Assembly: GCA_036501535.1 (NCBI GenBank)
Contig: DASYAE010000198.1
Span: forward strand, 1 to 15,562
Source of the DNA: DASYAE01 sp036501535
GTDB lineage: Bacteria; Actinomycetota; Actinomycetes; Streptomycetales; Catenulisporaceae
Reading direction: 5' to 3'
Length of the DNA stretch: 15,562 nucleotides
Within the stretch, counting starts at the first letter, position 1; each line of letters begins with the position of its first letter. The notes beneath the pieces are model-generated. The model was not told the origin of the DNA, did not search any database, and saw only the letters and a program-made list of their open reading frames with translations. Position numbers and translations under genes: made by a program. Below are positions 6,495 through 13,900 of the stretch, one piece after another.

Positions 6495-7895
6495 TTATGC
6501 CCGCACGATCTCCAGGACCGCGTCGCGGATCTCGGCGACCTCGTCCGGCGTGCGGGCCTCGACGTTGAGCCGCAGCAGCGGCTCGGTGTTCGAGGGGCGC
6601 AGGTTGAACCACCAGTCCGGGCCCGCGACGGTCAGGCCGTCGAGCTCGTCGAGGGTGACGCCGTCGCGGCCCCCGTACTCGGCGCGCACCGCGGCGGTCC
6701 GGCCGGCCTGGTCGGCGACCTCGCTGTTGATCTCGCCGGAGGCGGCGTACCGGGAGTACTCGCCGACCAGCTCGGACAGGGTCCGGTCCTGCTCGCCGAG
6801 GGCGGCGAGGACGTGCATGGCGGCCAGCATGCCGGTGTCGGCGTTCCAGAAGTCGGCGAAGTAGTAGTGCGCCGAGTGCTCGCCGCCGAAGACCGCGCCG
6901 GTCTCGGCCATCTCCTGCTTGATGAAGGAGTGGCCGACGCGGGTGCGCACCGGGTTGCCGCCGTGCTCGCGCACGATCTCGGGCACCGCCCACGAGGTGA
7001 TCAGGTTGTGGATGATGGTGGCGCCGCGGACGCCCTTCGACGCCGCCTTGGCCAGCTCGCGCACGGCGACCAGGGCGGTGACCGCGGAGGGCGGAACCGG
7101 TTCGCCGCGCTCGTCCACCACGAAGCAGCGGTCTGCGTCGCCGTCGAAGGCCAGGCCGATGTCCGCGCCGGCGTCCACGACCTTCTTCTGCAGGTCGACG
7201 AGGTTCTTCGGGTCCAGCGGGTTGGCCTCGTGGTTCGGGAACGAGCCGTCCAGCTCGAAGTACATCGGCACCAGGTCGACCGGCAGGCCGGCCAGGACGA
7301 CCGGCACGGTGTGGCCGCCCATGCCGTTGCCCGCGTCGACGACGACCTTGAGCGGGCGGATACCGCTGATGTCGACCAGGGTGCGCAGGTATTCGGCGTA
7401 GGCGGGCAGCAGGTCGCGCCGGGAGACCGAGCCGGTGCGGCCGGCCGGGGGCAGTGTGCTGCCGGGGTTCGCCAGCTCGGCCGCGGCCAGGTCGCGGATC
7501 TCGGTCAGGCCGGTCTGCTGGCCCACCGGGGCGGCGCCGGCGCGGCACATCTTGATTCCGTTGTACCGGGCCGGATTGTGGCTGGCGGTGAACATCGCGC
7601 CGGGCAGGTTCAGGTGGCCGGAGGCGAAGTAGAGCTCGTCGGTGGAGGCAAGCCCGATCTGGACCACGTCGGCGCCCTGCGCGGCGGCGCCGCGGGAGAA
7701 CGCGTCGGACAGCTCGGGGGACGAGGGGCGCATGTCGCGTCCCACTGTGATAGCCGCAGCGCCGGTGACCTTCACGAAAGCCGAGCCGAGCGCCTCGGCG
7801 ACCGCCGTGTCGAGCTGGTCGGGCACGATGCCGCGGACGTCGTAGGCCTTGACCAGGTGGGTCAGGTCGCCTGCGGTCGGGTGCGGGGCGTTCAC
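6495..7895 (-). CDS. manB: phosphomannomutase/phosphoglucomutase
   Basis: This enzyme converts mannose-6-phosphate to mannose-1-phosphate (many also act on glucose phosphates), the step before GDP-mannose for mannolipids, polyprenyl-phosphate-mannose and glycoproteins. The 466 residues span the four alpha-D-phosphohexomutase domains. Visible motifs are the phosphoserine loop TASHNP (103-108, Ser105 catalytic), the metal loop DGDADR (251-256), the sugar-binding loop GGEHSAHYYF (337-346) and the phosphate loop RPSNTEP (433-439). All key residues are intact. The start is GTG at 7893-7895 with GGAG about 10 nt upstream. The conserved KAYDVRG begins at 16, which supports a short N-terminal extension. 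It is followed by trm112 and the SIS gene on the same strand, consistent with a mannose-phosphate operon. Confidence 0.95.
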   Translation of the reverse strand: MNAPHPTAGDLTHLVKAYDVRGIVPDQLDTAVAEALGSAFVKVTGAAAITVGRDMRPSSPELSDAFSRGAAAQGADVVQIGLASTDELYFASGHLNLPGAMFTASHNPARYNGIKMCRAGAAPVGQQTGLTEIRDLAAAELANPGSTLPPAGRTGSVSRRDLLPAYAEYLRTLVDISGIRPLKVVVDAGNGMGGHTVPVVLAGLPVDLVPMYFELDGSFPNHEANPLDPKNLVDLQKKVVDAGADIGLAFDGDADRCFVVDERGEPVPPSAVTALVAVRELAKAASKGVRGATIIHNLITSWAVPEIVREHGGNPVRTRVGHSFIKQEMAETGAVFGGEHSAHYYFADFWNADTGMLAAMHVLAALGEQDRTLSELVGEYSRYAASGEINSEVADQAGRTAAVRAEYGGRDGVTLDELDGLTVAGPDWWFNLRPSNTEPLLRLNVEARTPDEVAEIRDAVLEIVRA

Positions 7896-7923
7896 GCTCG
7901 GCTGCTCCGTTCCATCCGGGTGG

Positions 7924-7938
7924 GCGCCGGGCCGGCGC
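7924..7938 (-). other. GC hairpin in the manB 5' region
   Basis: GCGCCG (7924-7929) and CGGCGC (7933-7938) form a perfect 6-bp stem with a 3-nt loop, 29 bp upstream of the manB start and downstream of the candidate -10. It could slow transcription or end DUF3499 transcripts. No U-tract follows it. Confidence 0.3.
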
Positions 7939-7974
7939 TGGTGGGGTGGTCGCTGTTCGTCACTGCGCGCGGCG

Positions 7975-7980
7975 AGCCTA
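7975..7980 (-). promoter_or_regulatory. candidate -10 element for manB
   Basis: On the minus strand GATAGGCT contains TAGGCT, a common actinobacterial -10 (TAnnnT). It lies ~80 bp upstream of the manB GTG in the 153-bp gap after DUF3499. No good -35 is seen at 16-19 bp, so the site is tentative. Confidence 0.3.
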
Positions 7981-8048
7981 TCGGTTCTGGCCGTTCGCGC
8001 GCTCGCAGGGCTCGAAAGCGCGGTGCGGGCGGGAATCGTCCGGGCGGG

Positions 8049-8504
8049 TCAGGACTCTGTGTCGCTGACCGCGCGCAGGTGGCCGCGGCGCGGCGGGATG
8101 TCGCCGTTCGCGGCGGTGCGCGAGCCGGGCCTCGTGGGGCCGGACTCGGCGTTGCGGGCGTCCCGGGCCGGGTCGGGGGCCGGGGCGCGAGCGGCCTCGC
8201 GCACGGCCATGGCCAGCGCCTCGAGGTCGTCGCTGGACGGGGTGCGCCGGCCGGTCTCGGGCGGGGAGAGCCGGACGACCTGCCAGCCGCGCGGGGCGGT
8301 CAGCCGTTCGGAGTGTTCCGCGCACAAGTCGTAGCAGTGCGGCTCGGGATACGTGGCCAGCGGCCCGAGGACCGCGGTCGAGTCCGCATAGACATATGTC
8401 AGCGTCGCCACGGCCGGGCGGCCGCAAGCGGTGCGCGAACAACGACGGACGGGGCTCACATGCGCGAGTGTATTGCGATGGAACCCGGCGCTGCTATACG
8501 CCAC
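8049..8504 (-). CDS. DUF3499-family protein, zinc-ribbon-like, function unknown
   Basis: This conserved actinobacterial protein of unknown function is recognised by the segment VSPVRRCSRTACGRPAVATL and the following TYVYADSTAVLGPL...EPHCYDLCAEHSERLTAPRGW. C22-x4-C27 and C57-x3-C61, with H56 and H64, look like a small metal site. The C-terminal half (~85-151) is acidic/basic low complexity and probably disordered. The start is the GTG at 8502-8504 because GGGGAG lies 5 nt upstream. Family similarity begins only at residue 16, where another GTG (8457-8459) has TACACT seven bases before it, as for a leaderless transcript, so the 136-residue form is a real alternative. Its partners in the conserved order are the divergent metallopeptidase and manB. 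Confidence 0.88.
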   Translation of the reverse strand: MAYSSAGFHRNTLAHVSPVRRCSRTACGRPAVATLTYVYADSTAVLGPLATYPEPHCYDLCAEHSERLTAPRGWQVVRLSPPETGRRTPSSDDLEALAMAVREAARAPAPDPARDARNAESGPTRPGSRTAANGDIPPRRGHLRAVSDTES

Positions 8505-8781
8505 GCAAGCTCCCCGGGAGCGCGGAAGCGGCGTTCGCGCGCGCTCGGGGCGGCTCGAAACCCGTTATCCGGTAATAGGCGCAGGCCGGAGTGGGTGTAG
8601 ACGGAATCGGCGGTCGGCGGGTGCGGCGGCGCGATCAATCACGATTCACACGGGCCTCCGACGCCTCGGGCGGCGCCCGCGATCGCACCCGGCACAGACG
8701 GCCACGGGTACGGACCGGTCTGACCGGGCTGCGCGAAATCGCACTGCCACAGAACGGCCTGCCCGGGATACGCTCAGTTCC
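8505..8781. other. divergent intergenic region, DUF3499/metallopeptidase
   Basis: These 277 bp must contain promoters for both genes. On the plus strand TACGCT lies seven bases before the metallopeptidase GTG, which would suit a -10 of a leaderless transcript. The matching -35 is poor. I see no strong operator-like dyad and no small gene. Frames open across this stretch lack ribosome sites and look like GC-bias artefacts. Confidence 0.4.
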
Positions 8782-9225
8782 GTGCACAGTTCAGCGGAGC
8801 CCCGGTCGGAGCGGGCGCCCGGGCCGCGCCGGCGCCGGGTGCGGGACCGCCGCGGCCGTGGCCTGCGCGGACCCCTGGCGCCGCCGGAGGTCCCGCTCAG
8901 CCTGACCCGGTCGGAGCAGTTCGACGAGCTGGTGCTCGACTCGGTCGAGCAGCTCGAGCGCGGCTGGCCGCAGCTGTCCGGCGTGGAGTTCGCGGTCGAG
9001 GAGGTGCCGCCGCCGGGCGAGGAGCAGCTGTCCTCGGATCCGGTGCCGCTGGGCCGGGTGGTGGAGGCGCAGGCGGGCGAGCCGGCCCGGATCGTGGTCT
9101 ACCGCCGGCCGCTGGAGGTGCGGGCGCCGGTCCGCGCGGAGCTCGGCCTGCTCGTGCACGACGTGGTGGTCGAACTGGTGGCCGATCTGCTCGGCCTCGA
9201 TCCAGAGATCATCGATCCCGAGTAG
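8782..9225 (+). CDS. short zincin-like metallopeptidase-family protein
   Basis: This 147-residue protein matches the actinobacterial 'metallopeptidase family' gene always found beside DUF3499. A basic N-terminus (RRRRVRDRRGRGLRGPLAPPEVPL, 17-39 in two parts) precedes SRSEQ-like FDELVLDSVEQLERGWPQLSGVEF and the end segment LVHDVVVELVADLLGLDP. The presumed zinc helix reads H126-D127-VVV-E131, whereas catalytic zincins have HExxH, so the acidic base and second His are not both present. Peptidase activity is therefore doubtful. The start is GTG at 8782, where family similarity begins. No ribosome site precedes it, but TACGCT seven bases upstream suggests a leaderless transcript. It is convergent with DUF5719, 18 bp away, with no clear terminator. 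Confidence 0.82.
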   Translation: MHSSAEPRSERAPGPRRRRVRDRRGRGLRGPLAPPEVPLSLTRSEQFDELVLDSVEQLERGWPQLSGVEFAVEEVPPPGEEQLSSDPVPLGRVVEAQAGEPARIVVYRRPLEVRAPVRAELGLLVHDVVVELVADLLGLDPEIIDPE

Positions 9226-9243
9226 GCCGGCCGACCCGCAGAC

Positions 9244-10989
9244 TCAGGACTGTGGGACCGTGCCGGACAGGTCCTGGTGTACCGGCGGGACCTGCACGTC
9301 TTCCAGTGCCGTGGTCATCGGCTGGATGGTGAGCCCGCCGTTCCCGTCGGTCATGAGCCGGGCGGCGTAGATGGAGCCCGCGCCACCCATTGGGGTGACG
9401 GAGATAGCGAAGGTTGATGCTCCGGGCGGTGCCTGGACCGTCGTGGCGACGGTCGACCCGGCCGGGACCGAGACGGTCTGCGAGACCGGGCTGGTGCCGC
9501 CCTCGGCGGTCACCAGGACCTGCGCCCCGGTGGCGCCCTTGTTGGTCAGCTCGACGACGGACCCGGCGGTGTTCGCCGCGACGACCGACTCGCCGGTCAG
9601 TGCCGGGACCGGGCTCAGGTACGCGGTGTCGGAGCCGCCCTCGGCGGTCACCTTGACCTCGGCGATGACCGGGGTGCCGCTGGTGCTGTCGATCTCCAGC
9701 GCCGCCGGCTCGCCGGAGGTCGGGATCGAGGAGATGTTGACCTGCGCCACCTGGCCGGCGTTCAGCTGCGGGACGGTGACCGTCGGGGTGATCGTGGAGT
9801 GGCCGATCCACTTGAGCGTGACCCCGGTGTCCGCGGTCGGCGAGAGCAGCATCAGCTCGAGCTTCATCGGCGTGGACGGGTTGCTCGACGGGGCCGGGAC
9901 GCCCGGGATGACCAGGTGTGTGGCGGGCTGCTGCGGCAGGACGAAGTCCCGGCCGTTGCCGCCGTCGGAGTCGAGCAGGGCCGCGGCGACCCGGCCGGAG
10001 GTGGCGCTGACGTCGACGGCCAGCGGGTTGCCGGCCGCGTTCGAGCCGGAGCCGCCGGCGGCCGTGTTCAGCTGGGTGAGGTCGATGGTGCCGCTGTACT
10101 CGCTCTGCGCGCCGACCACCAGGCCCTGGTCGGCGGCCATGGTGGTGGAGCTGATCGGGCCGGAGCCGGTGTAGCCGCTGATGTTGACCTGCGCCGAGAC
10201 CGCGTCGGTGTCCACCATGTTGAGCAGGGCCTGCTGGTCCGGGCCGAGCTCGGTGCCGATGAACCAGAGGTTGGTGGCGGGGGCGGTGCACGGGGTCGCG
10301 GCCAGGCCCTGCTCGTTGGTGACCGAGGTGCTCGAGAGCGTCTCGGTCGCGGTGAAGCCGGGGGCGAAGGCGCCCTCGGCCTGGCCGGTGAAGGGCTGCG
10401 ACTCCTGGTTCAGGTTGCTGATGTTGCCGGACTGGCCGGTGGAGGTGTAGATCGCGCCGGTCTGGGTGAACGAGAACAGCGGGTCCGTCGTGCCGGCGAT
10501 CGAGACCCGGGCGAAGTTCCCGGTCGACCCGGACGATCCGGCGGAGGCGGAGGCCGAGGGGCTCGCCGCGGCCGCCTTGTTCGCCGCGGCGTTGAGCGGC
10601 GTGTACGCCGCGATGGCGGCGTCGGCGGAGCCGGTCACGATGGGGCAGGCGACCATGGCGCTGTTGACCGGGGCGTCGGTCGGCGCGGCGGCGCCGGTGT
10701 TCGACGCGGTCGCGGCGGCGGGCTTGTCCATGTAGCTGTAGCCGACGCCGACGGCGAGCGCGGCGATCACGGCCGCCGCGACCTGGAGCCGGCGCCCGCC
10801 CGCGGCGACCGTCTGGCGCGGGTGGCTGACCTGGGCTCCGGCGCGGGCCAGCGAGCCGGCGGCGGCCTTCACCGCCCCGGCCCGGACTTCGGCGGCGCGG
10901 GCGGCGGCGGCGCGCGCCGCGGAGGGGCGGCCGCCTGACTCGCCGGCCTGGCGGGTGCGCATGCCGGGCTGGGGGGTCTGGTCGCTCAC
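9244..10989 (-). CDS. DUF5719-family membrane-anchored exported protein
   Basis: This 581-residue protein of unknown function corresponds in position and form to DUF5719 proteins encoded beside the large GT2 gene in Streptomyces-type genomes. It has an Ala/Arg-rich cytoplasmic N-terminus (1-67), one transmembrane helix (~68-86, LQVAAAVIAALAVGVGYSY) and a long extracellular part rich in Ser/Thr/Gly/Ala. That part begins with a low-complexity linker (~136-157) and continues as repeated beta-type segments, suggesting an all-beta fold. Cysteines are rare, with one just after the membrane (VACPIV), another in ATPCTAP and none obvious elsewhere, so a disulfide is possible. The GTG start at 10987-10989 overlaps the GT2 stop (GTGA), which points to translational coupling and a joint role at the membrane. 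Confidence 0.85.
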   Translation of the reverse strand: MSDQTPQPGMRTRQAGESGGRPSAARAAAARAAEVRAGAVKAAAGSLARAGAQVSHPRQTVAAGGRRLQVAAAVIAALAVGVGYSYMDKPAAATASNTGAAAPTDAPVNSAMVACPIVTGSADAAIAAYTPLNAAANKAAAASPSASASAGSSGSTGNFARVSIAGTTDPLFSFTQTGAIYTSTGQSGNISNLNQESQPFTGQAEGAFAPGFTATETLSSTSVTNEQGLAATPCTAPATNLWFIGTELGPDQQALLNMVDTDAVSAQVNISGYTGSGPISSTTMAADQGLVVGAQSEYSGTIDLTQLNTAAGGSGSNAAGNPLAVDVSATSGRVAAALLDSDGGNGRDFVLPQQPATHLVIPGVPAPSSNPSTPMKLELMLLSPTADTGVTLKWIGHSTITPTVTVPQLNAGQVAQVNISSIPTSGEPAALEIDSTSGTPVIAEVKVTAEGGSDTAYLSPVPALTGESVVAANTAGSVVELTNKGATGAQVLVTAEGGTSPVSQTVSVPAGSTVATTVQAPPGASTFAISVTPMGGAGSIYAARLMTDGNGGLTIQPMTTALEDVQVPPVHQDLSGTVPQS

Positions 10990-13900
10990 CGGTATCCGTC
11001 CTGCTCGCCGTGACCGGTGCCGTTCCGGTCGTACTCGTACTGCTGCTGGTAGTCGTATCCGTACTCGGCCGGGTAGTGGCCGGACTGGTCCGGCTGGCGC
11101 TGCTCGGGCACCGCGTAGCCGGGAGCGGCGGGCTCCGCATAGCCGGGTGCGGCGGGCGCGGGATAGCCGGCGGCCGGCTCGTACGGATTGTCGACGTAGG
11201 TCCCGGAGGAGTAAGGGTCCTGCGGGTACTGTTCGGCCTCGGCCTGCGCCCCGGCGTAGGGCGCGGCCGGATACTGGCCGGAGGCATACTGATCCGCGCC
11301 GTACTGGGCGGTGCCGTATTGTTCAGCGCTGTACTGATCGGTGCTGTACTGCTCGGCGCTGTATTGATCGGCACCGTACTGTCCGGCCGGGTACTGCTGC
11401 GCGGGGTACTGGCCGGTCGCGGAGTACTGGTCGGCCGGGTAGCCGGCGGCCGTGTAAGCGTCCTGACCGTATCCTGCGGATTCCGGCTGCTGCGCGGGGT
11501 ACTCGGACCCGTACTGCTCGGGGTAGTGCTGGCCGGATTCCGCGGCGCCGGCCTGGTACTGGGCCGCCTCGTACTCCGGCTCCTGATACTGCGCGGCCTG
11601 GTACTGCGATTCCTGGTACTGCGATTCCTGATACTGCGCGGTCTGGTACTGCCCGGTCTGCGCCGGATACTGCTGCTCCTCGTAGCCCTCCGGCTCGAAG
11701 CCGAGTTCTGCGTTCGTGTACTGCTCCACGGCCGGCGCGGCGGAGACGTCCACCGTCGGCTCGGGCGCTGCGGCCCACTCCGGCACCGGTGCGGGATATC
11801 CGCCGGAGCCCATGCGCTCCGGCTCCGGCTCCCGTCGGCGTCCCGGTTCGGGCTCGTAGCCGGGCACGCCGCCGGGTCCCGCGGGACCGCCTGCCGGTCC
11901 GTCCGGTCCGTCCGGCGTCTCCGCCTTGGGCTGCTCGAGCCCCGCCTCGATCAGCTCGTCCTCGTCCGGCTCGTCCGCGCGGCGGCCGAACGGCAGAGCC
12001 ATGATCATCGCGATCAGCGCGACGATGCCCTCGCCGATAAGCAGGCCGGTGTGCGTGTAGGAGTGGAAGCTGATGGTGACCGTGCCGCCGCTCGCGGGCA
12101 GCACCCAGCCCTCCAGGTTGCCGACCTCGCCGGCCGTCCCACCGGTGAGCTTTTGGCCGTCGATGGACGCGGACCAGCCGGAGAAGCCCTCCTCGGAGAA
12201 GGTCAGCGCGCGCCCGGCCGGGCCCGGCGGCACGACCACGGTCGCGCCGACGCCCTGGGAGCAGATGCGTGTAGTGCCGGCCGGAACGCTGCCGCTGCAC
12301 TGGTAGGCGACGGGCAGCATGGCGTTCGTCTTCACGTTGACGACGTCGATCCGGCCGAGCGTGAGGCCGGCGGCCGACAGGTCGACGGACCACACGCCGT
12401 ACTGCTGGTTGCCACCCTGCATCACCGAGTGCTCGGTGAGGGCGGGCAGGCCGTCGAGGGTCTGGCCGACCCCGCTCGAGACCGTGGAGCCGACGAGTAC
12501 GTACTCGATGTCGAGGACGTCCAGCCCGGCGATCGCGTTGGCGCCGTCTCCGGCCAGCAGTTCGGTGACGGCCTGGTTCAGCGTGGCGGTCTCGCCGGCC
12601 GGGACCGGGATGTCGGCGTCGCCGAGCGTCGGCCCCGTGCCGCGCACGAGGTTGTAGTCGATGGCGCCGTTCGCGCCGCCGGTGAGGATCAGGGTGCGCG
12701 GGCTCGCCGCGGTCTGGCCCTCGGCGGCGACGTACTGCGGCAGGATCTGCGCCGGGACGCGGGCGACCGGCCCCTGCGCGCCCCGCAGCAGCCACCAGGC
12801 GCCCGCGGCGACCGGGGCGAGCGCGGCGGCGATGACGACCAGCACGGTCAGCGGCTGGCGCCAGCCGAAGGAGGCCGAGCCGATGCGCTCGCGCACGCCC
12901 TCCGCGCCGACGATCGTGGCGGTGATCAGTCCGAGGCCGAGCATGGCCGTGGAGACGCCGGGCCACAGCGGCGTGGTGTGATCCGCTCCCAGCGGCGTGA
13001 CCTGCGCGCGGCTTATGGCGACCGCGGAGGCGAAGCCGACGAGGGCCAGGGCCCAAGCCGAGACGACGACGCGGCGGCGGGTTCCACGCAGCAGCGCCGC
13101 GAGCGCGGCGAGCAGCAGGCCGACGCCGATCCAGGCCGGGTAGGTGCCCGGGCCGCCGGGGTCGCCGAGCAGCAGCCCGACCGGGCTCGGCGCGGGGCTG
13201 TCGAGGCCCGCGCCGGTCAGCCCCGGCTCGACCAGGAAGTTCGACGGGTGCTGGATCAGCGTGAACGACCAGGGCTCGAGCACCGCCAGGGGCATGCCGA
13301 GCACGATCACCATGCGGATGACCGTGGCGAAGAAGTTCGAGCGGGCCCGCCATACCACGGTGAGCACGGACAGCGCTGCGAAGCCCAGCGCGAGCAGCCA
13401 GGTCACCGGGTTGAAGGCGGTGGCGACGGACAGCAGGAAGGCGCAGGTCCAGGCGGACCGGGTGGAGCCGGGCCGGGCCGGGCTGCCGATCGCGTCGGTC
13501 GCGCTGGTGACCACCAGCGGCAGCATGGCGACCGCGACCGCGGTGCCGAGCCGGCCGGAGGCGATCGCGCCGGTGGCGACGGCCAGCAGGCCGTAGGCGT
13601 AGGCGCCCCATATACGCAGTGGGGCGGAGGAGGTGACCCGGCGCAGCGCGCGCGACGCGCTCAGCCCCGCCAGCGGGACCGAGCCGATCAGCAGGACGGC
13701 GACCGCCAGGTCGGCCTTGCCCGCCAGGATCGTGGCCAGCATCGCCACCACGGCCAGGTAGGGCGGCGCGGCAGCGGTGCTGCCGAGGCCTACCGGATGC
13801 CACGCGGCGAGGAATTCGCTCCACAGGTCGGAGGCCCCGCCGGGCGAGGGCAGCAGCGCGCCGCCGGCCAGCACGCCGCCGAACAGCAGGGAGCGCGAGG

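Noticed and set aside
6336..8600. A long plus-strand open frame (~754 codons) opposite manB and DUF3499
   Set aside because: It is antisense to manB and DUF3499, whose family motifs are intact. Its translation is low-complexity (runs of Gly, Val, Arg, Asp, His) as expected of a frame opposite high-GC genes.
11029..11727. CRISPR-like or VNTR repeat array
   Set aside because: Units are irregular (9-18 bp), in frame and encode Q/Y repeats in the GT2 tail. There are no conserved repeats with unique spacers.
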